Positions 53,601 through 64,000 of a stretch of 64,000 nt of DNA are shown here, piece after piece. The translations under genes and the position numbers were made by a program. How positions within the stretch are numbered: position 1 is the first letter of the stretch; each line of letters opens with the position of its first letter. Source of the DNA: Haliclystus octoradiatus (taxonomy: Eukaryota > Cnidaria > Staurozoa > Stauromedusae > Haliclystidae); assembly GCA_916610825.1 (NCBI GenBank), contig OU744449.1, positions 7,274,243 to 7,338,242 on the forward strand, read 5' to 3'. The notes below the pieces were generated by a model. That model was not told the origin of the DNA. It saw only the letters and a program-made list of their open reading frames with translations, and ran no database searches.

Positions 53601-55916
53601 GTAGGCTATAATAAATAATAATAATATTATACAATTTATAAAGCACTAAACTATAAATATTCTCAAGCGCTGTTTTACACATTCATCATTATATATACAT
53701 TATCTACATTTTTTTGTTGTTGTACTAATTAAAAGTTCTTAAAAGTATAATTACAAGAAATATGCATCTCGAAAGAAAATGTGCAATGTGTTACAGTTAT
53801 CAATTAAACACACACCAAAGAAAAAAGTTGTAACTACTCATCATGGTTGAGGAATATCAAAGTCAAGATTAAAAAGACTAGATTATTTATGTCACAAGTT
53901 ACAACAAACATTGTGGACAATAAACCAAATTCAATTAATACAAAAAAAAACTAACTAGTAATTTGAAAACAGTTTCTATATTTGAGCCATAACGTTATGG
54001 TGTAGGCTACTCAATGCACTTCAGGAGAAAACTCGAAAGCAAAATACTGCCTTCTCGTTTTCTTCTTACTTATCTGTTATGCACCATAAAGCTATATAGA
54101 TAACATCAACTGTATGCATGTGTAGGCCTATGTTAAGTGATCAATGCCTTGGCCTACCATTAATTCTGTTTCTAAATAGTTGATTCCATCCATAGCAGCA
54201 TTCATCTTCTGAAGTTCTGTCTGCAAAAGAGACATATAAAGTGAATCACGTATATAACAGCCAGCTGCAAGATTTGTCGTCTATTTTTATTCATATTTAT
54301 GTATCATATCAGTTGAAAAAAATAAATTAGTATTAAAATTTTAAAAAATAAAAACGTTTGTTGAAAGGTATTGACTTTATAATTGATAAGCTTCATTGAA
54401 GATGACTGTTTTTGACAGGTGCAATGACTGTAGTTAATGAAATGTAATGCTTTGCATGTGAATACTAAAACTAACTTCTCCAACGGTGGGGCTATTTATA
54501 GATAATATTTGCAAAAAATTGTGAAAAAGTAACAAATATTTTAGTCCCCTGTCCCCTTTGGAGCAGCCCCTCCTGCTAGCTATAACAAGATCATAAAATG
54601 TAGTACTAACTGTTCACACATGTACACAGACATACGTCAGTAGACTTTTAAGTTGTAGAGGTCAAGGTCGAAAGGCTTGAAATATGAAACTAACAAAGAG
54701 TCAGTAATACACAATAATTCATTCATCTGACTATATGTTATACAGTTACGTTCGGTCATAGGTTCAGTACTCTGGAATGTCAAATAATAAATAGACAGAT
54801 GTAAGTACAATAAAATAATTTGTTCGTCGATCCTAGCATTCCATTTATACGTGGGTATCAATCTATTTAATTAAAGATTAATTATTTAGAATTTAATAAT
54901 AATTTAAATTTTACGTTTTCATGTCAGTAAAATTTGAAAAAGTACCAAATATTATAGTCCCCTGTCCCCTTTGGAGCAGCCCCTCCTGCTAGCTATAACA
55001 AGATCAAAAAATGTAGTAATAACATTACTGTTCACACATATGTACACAGACGTACGTCAGTAGACTTTTAAGTTGTAGAGGTCAAGGTCGAAAGGCTTGA
55101 AATATGAAACTAACAAAGAGTCAGCCATACACAATAATTCATTCATCTGACTATATGTTATACAGTTACGTTCGGTCATAGGTTCAGTACTCTGGAATGT
55201 CAAATAATAAATAGACAGATGTAAATATAATAAAATAATTTGTTCGTCGATCCTAGCATTCCATTATACGTGGGTATCAATCTATTTAATTAAATATTAA
55301 TTATTTAGAATGATTAAATAATTATTAGCTGGTTTTAATTTTTGAAATGTAAACAATGGACAAGACAATACAATGGTGTTATTTTGATATCATCAAAAAA
55401 ATGAAAGGGCGAACAGATGAAATTTAGAACTTCTTTTAATGCAATATTTAAAATAGAATTGCACGTAAATGTCAAGCATTGAGTGCTATTTACAGTTTTA
55501 AGAATGGCAAAGTCAAATACGAAAGTTTACACACGTGGGTTGCCGATAAACCTGTCATAGAACAAACTTCATCAGACTCAGATACGCTCAAAGTTCCTTA
55601 AACTTAATCGAAAAACCAAAAAAAAAGCAAGATAATATAGATAGATTGGATAAGATAGAAAATTGTGCTGATTATTATCTATCTACCTGATTATAACGGG
55701 TCAAATTACATGAGATAGTAGCATATGCTAACCATACAAAATCTGAAATGAATTTAGACCTACCTCGACGCGAGGGTCCAATTCCTCTTCTTCGTCTGGG
55801 TCAATTGTAGATTCTGATTCCATTCTATTTTGTCTTGTTGTTGTGTGAAAAACATCATCTTCAATTATATCTATAGGTTTCGTTAGGCCATTTTCAATAT
55901 TATGAACTGTCTCCAT
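47642..55916 (-). CDS. SH3BP5: SH3BP5 orthologue (SH3-domain-binding protein 5, Rab11 GEF family)
   Basis: Seven exons join with consistent phases: 55764-55916, 54158-54220, 53433-53561, 52373-52537, 51796-51926, 50880-50922 and 47642-48475, giving 505 residues (human about 455). Start is the ATG at 55916 (A at -3, G at +4); the longer frame to 55955 begins at GTG. Conserved segments appear in family order: EEEELDPRVE, then INYLETEL, KLGKCVEKARPYFEALKKAK, AQYRLHKAAVHFEDAQ, KARPYYDMKMALNKQLEPQK and FSKAQYNITLRNLEHISEQI. They build the long antiparallel coiled coil of SH3BP5 proteins, which exchange nucleotide on Rab11 and have been reported to bind BTK and JNK. The C-terminal half is Ser/Thr/Asp-rich and probably disordered, with a conserved EIIADLTM near the end. 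The introns are rich in MITEs. No lesion was seen. Confidence 0.9.
48722..48898 (-). mobile_element. MITE family C, copy 1
   Basis: The ends are GGGTCCGACAAAAGG at the left and the inverted GTCGGAC at the right, with body words CCTAGAGGCATTTCAACATT and TTTTCTTCTGAATT. It aligns, inverted, with 57593-57762. It lies in the last intron of SH3BP5. Confidence 0.75.
49025..50170 (+). mobile_element. MITE family B copy split by another element
   Basis: The outer parts 49025-49239 and 50066-50170 align with the uninterrupted copy at 33285-33576. The ends are CCAGGGAGGTAACTTCCAT and the inverted ATGGAAGTTATCACCAGG. Confidence 0.75.
49240..50065. mobile_element. Probable non-autonomous MULE with long TIRs and 9-bp TSD
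   Basis: Inverted ends of about 85 bp share GTGGATA, GTCCCGGTAACCGGGTCTTT and a GCGCA/ACGC stretch. The flanks AATTATATT at 49231-49239 and 50066-50074 are a perfect 9-bp duplication, the size typical of Mutator-like elements. The 826-bp body has no transposase frame. Frames such as 49931-50146 are repeat artefacts. Confidence 0.75.
50654..50793 (+). mobile_element. MITE family C, copy 2
   Basis: It matches the family body (CCGGAAGGCTAGAGCAAATTC, quoted in part as GGAAGGCTAGAGCAAATTC, and AGAAGAAAATGTTTAAGATTC), but both outer ends are worn. It is close to exon 6 of SH3BP5 (50880). Confidence 0.55.
52101..52271. mobile_element. MITE family D (TACAGT ends), copy 1
   Basis: The ends are TACAGTGAAACCTGTATATA and the inverted TACAGTTAAACCTGTTATAA. 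The body includes GACAGGTGGCT and TAGAGGTGACCGTTATAACA. TA-flanked TACAGT ends suggest the Tc1/mariner/pogo superfamily, by inference. It lies in intron 4 of SH3BP5. Confidence 0.8.
53260..53413 (+). mobile_element. MITE family C, copy 3
   Basis: The body words TCTGGAATCGAAGAGCATTT and CATTCTGAATTTTATTTTCT, and the right end TTTGTTGGACCCTG, match the family. Its right edge is about 20 bp from exon 3 of SH3BP5. Confidence 0.6.
54522..55311 (+). repeat. Tandem duplication of about 413 bp in SH3BP5 intron 1
   Basis: 54522-54892 and 54935-55311 are near-identical (shared TAGTCCCCTGTCCCCTTTGG, GTAGAGGTCAAGGTCGAAAG and ATTTGTTCGTCGATCCTAGC), offset by 413 bases with a few substitutions and small indels. 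A recent local duplication. Confidence 0.92.
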
Positions 55917-56280
55917 TATACTTCTCCTGCAGTGGTTCTCTCTTTGATATTTCACAAGAGTTCAAAAATTCAAGAGAAGAAAGCAAATGATCAACTGAGC
56001 TCACACTTTGGCAAACATTGCACAATTTGTAAAATCTCCAATTCTGAGTGATTGTCCAAAAAGAGAAATAATTAAGTGTTACATAGATTCAATATATCTG
56101 GATTTAAAAAGAGAATCAGAAGTCACCCAAACGACTATTGACGACAACGCAAACGGAGAACTAGTGATGTGTGACAAAAATGACAGTAGATTGACATTTG
56201 ACACTTTCATTGTGGAAGCCTGGGTAAAAACAACAGTTGACGTTCTCTATGACGTCACTTAGCTTACTTGCCGATACCAA

Positions 56281-56297
56281 CATGGCCGCCATTTCAA
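56281..56297 (-). promoter_or_regulatory. Possible YY1 site upstream of SH3BP5
   Basis: On the minus strand the sequence reads GAAATGGCGGCCATG, close to the YY1 consensus AAGATGGCGGC. It lies about 365 bases upstream of the SH3BP5 start codon. Similar GCCGCCAT words also occur inside repeat B (17420), so this may be chance. Confidence 0.25.
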
Positions 56298-56984
56298 TCA
56301 TTGGCAGGTCTAATCGGCAAGTTATTGGCTTGGTATTCAAAGCCAATCAACAATACAACATCTTAAAATGCACCAAACGAATGTAAGCGATATTGAGTAG
56401 AGTATTAGTAAGGTTCTTGTGATCGAAATCTGGATTCAAGGATTGTTAAATCATGAAATCTATGATGGCCTACCTACATTCTACATAACTTTAGTTTAAG
56501 CTTGCTAGTCTATCAGGCTCTAGCTGGTGCTATTATATTAAATATTTCGTGGCCGCCCCGAGAGCTTGTCGAAAAGTGAACTTCTCTGCAAACTGGGTCA
56601 GATAGAGCAGAGTGACAAAGTCTGAGTCCGGTCTACTACTAGGCCTACTCATCATTCTGTAAATGAAATCTTGATGGAAATCTCGGCAGAGCTCCTGACT
56701 GCAATATGTGTCATGCGCGCCCAATATCTTCGGCGCGCACCAATTTTTCGTACTTTTTTTCTTGAGAAAGTAGGACGCGCGTTCTATTTGGACGCGCAAT
56801 TTCTGAATTTTCAATGAAGTTCAAGTTTTACAAAGAAGGTAAATCCTTAGGTAATTTACTGTAGTTATCATCAATTATAATAAACTGCTATTTTTTAATG
56901 GTTTTGTAAGTGTTTGTTGCACAAAAAGGCACTTTTGAAGCTTTGAAAAAGAAAAATCAGCGAAAAAAATAATTTTTTTTTTGA

Positions 56985-57062
56985 CCCGTACAAAGACTTG
57001 AACCCACAAACTTGATAATACAGAAACTGAACGCACTAACCAATCGGCCATCGCAACCTTAG
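56985..57062 (-). mobile_element. tRNA-Ser/Leu-like SINE head
   Basis: The minus strand reads TTGCGATGGCCGATTGGTTA (A-box-like, as in tRNA-Ser), and TGTGGGTTCAAGTCTTTG follows about 45 bases later (B-box-like), then an A-run. It is probably a tRNA-derived retroposon rather than a working tRNA. Confidence 0.5.
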
Positions 57063-57192
57063 GTGGAAATTTTACTACCTATTCTAGACGCGCAAAATTC
57101 GCGTTTTAGACGCGCAGTTTCGAGTTTCCAAAACCATATTGGGCACGCACTTTACAAACTTTGCAGTCTGGGCAGAGCTGAGAGCTCTACGG

Positions 57193-58268
57193 TCTCTACT
57201 CTAGTAAAGATGTGCGAATCCTACCCAAATCCGAGTTCGAACCCGATTCGATCAGATTGGGTCAGATTAGGGTTGATATTTCATGTCTTCGGATCAGATC
57301 GGATCGGATTTGTGTTGATATTTTTGTTGGGGATTATTTCGGATTTCGAAATTTGACTGAGTGTTTGTATTTGTAATAATTAATGTGTTCTAGCTTCCTT
57401 TAAACACATAACGTAAATGTTTCAATGTAAACATGGCTATGTTAATATATGCCATTCTCTATATCTATTATACAATTGGTTTATTTGATTCGATCAAGAT
57501 TAAATGAATTAACATTTTATGAAGGAGATAATTAAGATATCTTGCCGTGCATCGTTTCAATGTGTGCTGTGTCTCATGTTTTCCTTTACTCAGGGTCCGA
57601 CAAAAGTGGGATCCTGGGATCCTAGATCCCTAAAGGCTAGACAAAGTTCAGAAGAAAATTGATGTTTTTAATGATTTATTGGTCAAACATCAACAAAAAA
57701 ATTCAGAAGAAAATGTTGAAATGCCTCTAGGATTCCAGAAGACTGAACCTTTTGTCAGACCCTTCCTTCACTGTTCACTCTCCGAATTGTCATAGTTTAT
57801 ATAACGATATACAGCTTAGTTTCTCAAACGTCATATACTCACGTCTTGAAATTTATGTTTAGAGTGTGGTACGGTTTTGTATTTTATCGCAGTAGTAGGC
57901 CTAGTGACTTGAAATGTCTTCCCGACATAAAATGTCCATCAGCCCAGCTTCATAGGAAGTATGGTATATCATGGAAGACTTAAAATTGAAGAAAAATTTG
58001 GCCATGCTGAGACTGTATCAAGCAAGCGTCGATAAACTTGCCACTGTTTTAACTTATGTTGGCTAAATGTACGTCTATTGGATGTTTACATGATTTACAT
58101 CTCTTTGATGCCCTCTTTGATTTACATCTGATTGATGAATTTTGGATTCGGATCGGATCGGATTATATTTCCAATAATTGCTTCGGATCGGATCACATTC
58201 GGATCACTATGGCATTCGTACCCGTAATCAATTTTCTGTAAATCCGATCCGACACACACCTTTAGTCT
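57193..58268 (+). mobile_element. CGGAT-rich TIR element, copy 1
   Basis: It starts near TAAAGATGTGCGAATCC and ends CCGACACACACCTTTAG, an inverted terminal match. Both ends carry clusters of GGATCGGAT words. The interior aligns with the inverted copy at 59700-60945. A family C MITE is inserted at 57593-57762. There is no coding capacity. Confidence 0.8.
57593..57762 (+). mobile_element. MITE family C, copy 4 (best preserved)
   Basis: The ends are GGGTCCGACAAAAG and the inverted TTTTGTCAGACCC. The element is 170 bp and includes AGAAGAAAATGTTGAAATGC. It is nested in the CGGAT-rich element. Confidence 0.8.
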
Positions 58269-58269
58269 C

Positions 58270-59690
58270 TAGCCGTCTACCTTATTTGACAAAAGGAAAG
58301 GAAATTTCTTGGTGAGGTCTCTTCCAGATCATTTTCCCAACATTACCCTGAGTTCTCAAGTCTTGACCTTGTTTGCTTAATATCATTACAATTTTTATTC
58401 TTGGCTGTTTTTATCATTGTAGAAATTACAAGCATATGATATTAAGCAAAATAGTGACCAACCATGCTATGAAGCCTATGATGCGATTAAATCAAGTTAT
58501 TCTACCGTATAAATTGTAGCATATTTAAAGGAGCAACATTGACCAGTGGTCACTAAGAGCTCAACTTGAATTAAACATAATGTAAATTCAATAATCAAAT
58601 CAGTGTAAGTCATGACTTCAAATTTCAAGTTGCGGTATGGTTTCAGGCACAGAAGCAATACAAACAACAAACACGCACATGGCTCTAAGCGTGTAGAGCC
58701 CACCGATCATTTCCCCCCTTCAAATCAATTTTCTGTTGTGCATTATCCATAAAAGTTAAAAGGAATGCGTTTCCCTCAGAGTTGTAGGTCCGAGTGCTAA
58801 TCCGAATATATTAAGATCCATTCCATCTCAACATTCAACAACAATGCCTATTTCATCTATTAGTCTATTAAGTAAGTAGGTAAGTAGACTATGCTAGCTG
58901 CTGCTTGATTTTGTGATTTAGGGATAGAAATTCTAAATATTTCGAAATATGAACATCTAATGTAATATAGTAAAAATCTTGGCATCTGGGTTTTTAAAGA
59001 ATTTCACTTAATTTAATGTAACATGGTTAACTCTGGTCTATTCATGTAAAACTTGCATGGAAATAGCTACACATGTGCATATCATGTTACCTTGCATATT
59101 CTTTTATGACATGGTATAGTGTGTAGTGTCTGATGTTATTACTACTTTGTGTGACTCTAGGAATCAATTTTTAAATCTGTAAGATATCCGGCTGATTATT
59201 TCAAAGGTCCAGATCCAATCTTGGTCCAAATGGCCAATTGGTGAAGATCCAGAATGTTCCAAGTATCGGGATCAAGGTACGCAAATCTGAAATCTGTGTA
59301 GCAGTGCCAGTAGGCCTATGGTCCCATAGAATAAGTCAATAAATAATACAGACACTTTAGCTATTGTATCGCTATTGAAAATAATCAAGAATTACTCACT
59401 ATGATATTTGTAATTACTTTAATTAAAGTCAAAAATGCGCACCGAGACTAAATTTCCAGACTCTTTTTATTTGTAGGTTCTAACATTAAGAGACTGGAAC
59501 TAGTTCCGGTGCACAATTCAAAATACAGTAGTTGTTGACTCTAACTACAGTAATTATTTCAGAATATCATAGTGGATAATTTTAGACTATTTCCAATAAC
59601 AATCTGATAGTCAAAGTCTCCATACGTTTCATTGTTTTTCTTTGGGACTATACTACTACACATATTGTAGATTTGCAGTCCAGTACATCT
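58270..59690. other. Unique DNA between the two CGGAT-rich elements
   Basis: The COQ10 promoter and first exon may lie here. An ATG at 58842 opens a 9-codon frame to a strong GTAAGT donor, with no other support. The minus frame 58497-58703 has no family signature. Confidence 0.35.
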
Positions 59691-59699
59691 CTATTCTGA

Positions 59700-60945
59700 A
59701 CTAAAGGTGTGCGTTGAATCGGATTTACAGAAAATTTATTATGGGTACGAATGCAATAGTGATCCGAATCCGATCCGATCTGAAGCAATCATAAATGTAA
59801 TCCGATAAACTAAATTTCTTAATTAATCCGAACTAATCCGAAATGTTTTTCATGAAACCCAAAAAATCCGAGTTCCACTGGGCATCCAAGAGATGTAAAT
59901 CATGTACATCCAATAGACATACATTGAGCAAACGTAATCCAACACAGTGGCACTTATAAATCTATTGACACTTGCTGATACAGTCTCAAACACACCGCCA
60001 GATTTTTTCTTCAATTTGAAATCGTTGATGATATACTATCCTGAGCTTTCCTATCAAGATGAGCAATAAATTACAAAACTATCGCTCTCTAAAAATATCT
60101 TCCTAGGCGTGAATTTATGATGTTTGACGTACTAAGTCTATCACTGTCACCAAGTACTAATTAAGTCACTGTATATATGGAGAATGAACTGTGGAGGAGA
60201 ACATGAGACACAAAAAACATTGAAATGATGTACGATTAATCAAGACATCTCAATTAATCACTTCCTTCATAAAATTGTAATTCATTTCACATCATTTGAG
60301 TCAATTAAAAAACGTACCGTAAATAATGTAGAGGGTGCTGCCCTACCAAAGGCACCCGTACCACTCCTCTATTTCTAGAGGAATGTCTTTTTTCGCTGAG
60401 AGCACAGATTTCATGACAGATAGGTCTCAATTGTCAATGAGCAACGATGTGCCGCAGCTATTCACAATGCAATTCCCTTTGGACCATTCCATCCCGCCAT
60501 CCTCAGATGGTACTCATTTGATGTTTCAGATAACGTCAAGGCTGAGTTGACATTTCAGGGGTTTGAACTGCAGTCGATCCGATATGAGGTTCGGTTGCTC
60601 TGCCATCTGAGCTAATCCTCCTTTAATGAGTCAATTGAACCCGAATTAAATTTGGTATAATTGATATACAGACTGCCATATTCTAACATAGCTATATCTA
60701 CATTGAAAAAACTTTGTTTTTTTGTGTTGAAAGGAAGCTAGTACACATTAATTATTACAAAATACAAATACTCAGTCAAGTTTCAAAATCCGAAATAATC
60801 CGAATCAAAAATGGCTCTACCTACAAATCTGATCCGATCCTAAGGCCTAAAATATCAACCCGAATCCGATTCAATCGGATTCGATCGGATTCGGTTCGAA
60901 CTCGGATTCAGACTCGGATTCAGGTTGAATTTGCACACCTCTATT
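59700..60945 (-). mobile_element. CGGAT-rich TIR element, copy 2 (inverted)
   Basis: It runs from CTAAAGGTGTGCGTTGAATC to GAATTTGCACACCTC and is the reverse complement of copy 1. For example, AACATGAGACACA here matches TGTGTCTCATGTT there. A tRNA-headed SINE sits inside it at 60330-60622. Confidence 0.8.
60330..60622 (-). mobile_element. tRNA-headed SINE, copy 3 (best preserved)
   Basis: The minus strand begins GGAGGATTAGCTCAGATGGC, a good tRNA 5' end and A box, followed by TGCAGTTCAAACCCC as B box. A body of about 230 bp is shared with 28700-29068 and 29500-29800. The head looks like a complete tRNA-derived RNA polymerase III promoter. Confidence 0.75.
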
Positions 60946-60995
60946 CTGAACCCTTTATTGACTGATGTTTGATGAACGTTTTGAACATTTTGTAG

Positions 60996-63301
60996 CTTGC
61001 CAACCTTACTGATTAAAGAATCATCTACATGTGCTTGCAATAGACGTGAAATTTTACAAAATTGCAATAAGAAAAAGAATACTTCCATTCCCTTGGTTGC
61101 TCATAATAATTTAAAGAGAAAGCTTTTTGGCTTCCCTACTAGTCTTCCTTCAAAAAGTAAAGAATATTCAGAAAGCAGAATTTTAGGGTGAGTTTGGTTT
61201 ATTAAACACTAACAATCATTCTCCTGTTTTGCTGGTTTAATTTCAAAAACAGGTAAAATATAATCACTGTTTCAACTAAATTGATGTGTTACAATTTTTC
61301 ATAATTGCCAAAGGCTATATATGTTCAAATTAACCTCTCAATCACCATCACAATTACAGCTTCTCTACCTACATCCTATTATTATTGAGTTTTCTTTTCT
61401 GATCTCATGATTCTTTTTCTTCCTCGAAATATCACTCGTACTACCAATCAGCATAAAATTATAAGTAGGCGTTATGGAACGGGTTACAGGGCTTTATCGC
61501 GTTATATTAACACGAGCGGTGCATAGTTAGACACAAGAAAAGCGTGTCTCACAGCACTTCGAATTGTTAGTATAACGCGATACAGCCCGTATTACTAAGT
61601 TCCACATATTTCATTTATAAAATACGGTACGTTTTTAATTTTGAATAGAAAATACCCTTGAAATTAAATCGTTGATGTTTACAAAACCTAAGAAATTTCG
61701 TTAAGTATTCGATTCTTTCGAGTCACATTGCCATATGTATTCGATTCTTTCGAATTTACGTTGCCATAATAACCCAAATTAAATTGTATGTTCCACATGA
61801 TTAAACTGTATAGCCCAAAACTAATATGTATAGATTTTTTTCGAAATACCTCTCAGCCAATCAATGCTCAGAAAAACATTCCATGATTTCATAAATTTGA
61901 ATTGTAAATAAATAAATAAACTATATGTAATCTATACAACATCATTTTACAATATTGATCACAATCACGATCATGATCACAAAATTTATGCAGTATAGTC
62001 CCCTTAATAAACAAGCACGTAATGTAATTATCACGTAAACAATCATGTAATTATGTTTAATAATTTTGTGATCGAAATATGTATTCATTCATTCATTCAT
62101 TCATTCATTCATTCATTCATTCATTCATTCATTCATTCATTCATTCATTCATTCATTCATTCATTCATTCAAAACCGACGGAAATAGTTACATTGAAACC
62201 TGTATCTAACAGCCAACTGCAGGAGGTAGATAAATTGACCATTATAGACAGGTGGCCTTTATATACAAGTTTGATTCAATAGAAAATACTATTTTAGACA
62301 TTGCAAGAGTGACCACTATAGACAGGTGGCCACTTTATAGAGGTGACCGTTATAAGAGGTTTTACTGTAGCTACATAAATAGAAATGTTCTATACAGACA
62401 ATTATTACTGTAAAATGTTTTGAAATTTTCAGATTCTCAATGGAAAACATGTATGATGTTGTAGCTGATGTAGATAATTACAAAGAGTTTGTACCATGGT
62501 GTCGGAAATCAAAAGTTACAGAATCTAAACCTGGTTATTCTAAAGCATCCTTAGAAGTTGGATTTCCCCCTTTTATTGAGCGTTACACGTCTGTCCTTAC
62601 GCTGGTTCGACCAAATCTCGTCAAAGTAAATATTAGTAGGCCTAATACTCCTGTGAAAAAAATCCATTAGTTCATGAACTTCATGAATAGTTCATGAACA
62701 TTTTTGTATGTTCATGAACAGTCAGGTACAGTTCATGAATGTGAAATTGCTTAAAGGTTCATAAACTCTTCATGAAGTTTTGAGCAATTTCATGTTCATG
62801 AACTCATGAACTTTTTGTCACAGGGTTAATAGTAGTACATTGTAACCTGTGCAATTCGGATAAATGAAATTCCAGCTTATCTGCAATCTTGAATCAAACC
62901 CATATAAACTGTTTACGTTTTCCTTCTTAAACAATTTTGGATAGGTATAAATGTGAATAAATGCAATGTAAATCGTTGACAATTATTGTTTTAATCATGG
63001 TCCGAGGAAAGCGGGAATCCCACAATCCTAGATTCTTGAAGAATAGCAAAGAAAATCAAAATTGATATTTTTAATGCTTCTGAGCAAAGAAAATTCAGAA
63101 GAAAATGTTGATATGATCTAAGTTTCCAGAAGATCAGAATACCTTTTGTTGATTGTTGTATATTGTTCCCAAAGATGTTTTCTATTGTTTAATACTTAGG
63201 CTGACTGCATGGATGGTGAATTATTTGATTATATGAAAACCGAATGGCGATTTAGCAGTGGAATACCTGGGAATATAAACACTTGTACTCTGGACTTTCA
63301 T
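60996..63301 (+). CDS. COQ10: COQ10, ubiquinone-binding START-like protein (partial)
   Basis: Three exons join in phase: about 60996-61187, 62433-62625 and 63200-63301. They encode KEYSESRILGFSMENMYDVV, then DVDNYKEFVPWCRKSKVTES, LEVGFPPFIERYTSVLTLVR and DGELFDYMKTEWRFSSGIPG. This matches COQ10, a mitochondrial inner-membrane protein with a START/polyketide-cyclase fold that binds coenzyme Q and supports respiration. The first listed exon has no ATG in frame, so a first exon with the targeting peptide lies upstream and is not identified. The left edge (TTTTGTAG acceptor) is tentative. The last exon, which should encode the family's C-terminal segment, is not visible up to 64000. No lesion was seen. 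Confidence 0.85.
62083..62170. repeat. (ATTC)n microsatellite
   Basis: About 22 ATTC units in the COQ10 intron. The overlapping Ser-Phe-Ile-His repeat frame is an artefact. Confidence 0.95.
62189..62369. mobile_element. MITE family D, copy 2
   Basis: The ends are TACATTGAAACCTGTATCTA and the inverted TACAGTAAAACCTCTTATAA. It is 181 bp and ends about 60 bp before a COQ10 exon. Confidence 0.8.
62999..63150 (+). mobile_element. MITE family C, copy 5
   Basis: The left end GGTCCGAGGAAAGCGGGAAT and body AGAAGAAAATGTTGATATGA match the family. The right end is worn. It lies just upstream of the COQ10 exon at 63200. Confidence 0.65.
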
Positions 63302-63520
63302 GTAAGTTAGAGAGAACCTTTGAAAATTTTGAAAATGTTTGTAATTTTGTAGTACAATCTACTTGCTTTGAAATTATTTTGAGATAATAATGGTATGGTG
63401 ATGATGATTTCATGATTCACACAATCATAAATCAATAATTAAAGTTGATTTTAAATTTTATTTTGTTTTTCATGAGTACGAGTTGTTTGACTTGCTAGTA
63501 CAGTCGAACAGATTAATTGA
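63302..63520. other. COQ10 intron, no further feature
   Basis: AT-rich intron sequence follows the GTAAGT donor at 63302. Confidence 0.5.
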
Positions 63521-63700
63521 TACAGTGAAACCTGTATATAACAGCCAGCTACTAGAGGTAGATAAATTGACCACTGTAGACAAGTGGCCTTTATATACAG
63601 GTTTGATTCCATAGAAAATACTAATTAGACATTGCAAGAGTGACCACTATAGACAGGTGGCCGCTGTATAGAGGTGACCATTACAACAGGTTTGACTGTA
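63521..63700. mobile_element. MITE family D, copy 3
   Basis: The ends are TACAGTGAAACCTGTATATA and the inverted TACAGTCAAACCTGTTGTAA. It is 180 bp and closely similar to copies at 52101 and 62189. Confidence 0.85.
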
Positions 63701-64000
63701 GTGCTGATTGGATAAAGGAGATGCTCTTTATCCATACCTAGGGTTGACTTTGATTTAGATACTGCTAAATAGATATCTAGATACTGCTAAATAGATCTAC
63801 AAAGGTGTCACAATGGTTTTACCTTCCATCAACCACTTTGTTAGGTTGGAACTCTTCTGGAATGAATTAAAATGCTGTGTAATTCTGCAGACGTTTTACC
63901 AACGTTTTTGAAATTTGGCCTTTGTGAAGCATGGTGGCATAAGTTTCAAAACATGATAAACATGCAAAGTCGTCATTTTAAATAGAAGTACAATCTTCAT
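63701..64000. other. Right edge of the window, no recognised exon
   Basis: I searched by eye for the last COQ10 exon and did not find it. The stretch is probably intron. Confidence 0.45.

Noticed and set aside
56008..56262. A plus-strand frame just upstream of SH3BP5 as a divergent gene
   Set aside because: It begins with TTG rather than ATG and shows no family similarity.
59160..59250. Short open stretch reading FKSVRYPADYFKGPDP as a COQ10 exon
   Set aside because: It has no similarity to COQ10 or another family and is likely chance.
62079..62282. Ser-Phe-Ile-His repeat protein
   Set aside because: It is a translation of (ATTC)n followed by a MITE.

Overview
This is an AT-rich animal (metazoan) genomic window. 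The evidence is spliced genes with GT-AG introns, a eukaryotic nuclear tRNA-Asp(GTC) present twice, metazoan families (SH3BP5, COQ10, TSP1/SUEL-lectin, PAN-like and possible ependymin-like secreted proteins), and a dense mix of retrotransposons, MITEs, SINE-like repeats and microsatellites. The secreted-protein repertoire and Penelope-like elements suggest an aquatic invertebrate. I cannot fix the phylum from sequence alone, and nothing looks bacterial or viral apart from endogenous retroelements.

Host genes from left to right: (1) an intronless SLC35G-like transporter, minus, 2332-3309; (2) a four-exon secreted protein with two thrombospondin type-1 repeats and a C-terminal SUEL-type lectin domain, plus, 5778-9417; (3) a two-exon secreted protein with a PAN/apple-like region and an unnamed Cys-containing domain, minus, 12097-15013; (4) a four-exon secreted Cys-rich protein with possible remote ependymin similarity, minus, 31049-37249; (5) a seven-exon SH3BP5 orthologue (Rab11 GEF family), minus, 47642-55916; (6) part of COQ10 (ubiquinone-binding START-like protein), plus, three exons from about 60996 to 63301, with the first and last exons not identified. 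Exons were joined by checking splice sites and phases. The genes are unrelated in function and form no operon-like unit.

The space between and inside the genes is mostly mobile DNA. It contains two Ty3/gypsy LTR retrotransposons with recognisable target-site duplications. The minus-strand one at 22912-27174 has identical LTRs but a broken coding region. The plus-strand one at 41467-45823 has one open gag-pol frame and LTRs differing at one base. There are at least six fragments of non-LTR retrotransposon coding sequence, two Penelope-like 3' ends (GIY-YIG endonuclease), two large foldback palindromes, several MITE families (one with five copies), a probable Mutator-like element with a 9-bp duplication nested in another repeat, a pair of inverted CGGAT-rich elements, and a SINE family with a tRNA-like head. 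A compound TTATTG/TTA microsatellite of about 600 bp lies in an intron of the ependymin-like gene.

I found no previously undescribed multi-gene system. The points most worth a second look are the unnamed extracellular domain of the PAN-like gene, the near-pristine gypsy element with an unusual DPGS protease motif, the deleted yet recently moved gypsy copy, the nested MULE-like insertion with an empty site elsewhere in the window, and the self-similar palindromic element at 15.7-16.7 kb. Several apparent ORFs start at non-ATG codons or are chimeras of unrelated repeats, and these are noted where relevant.
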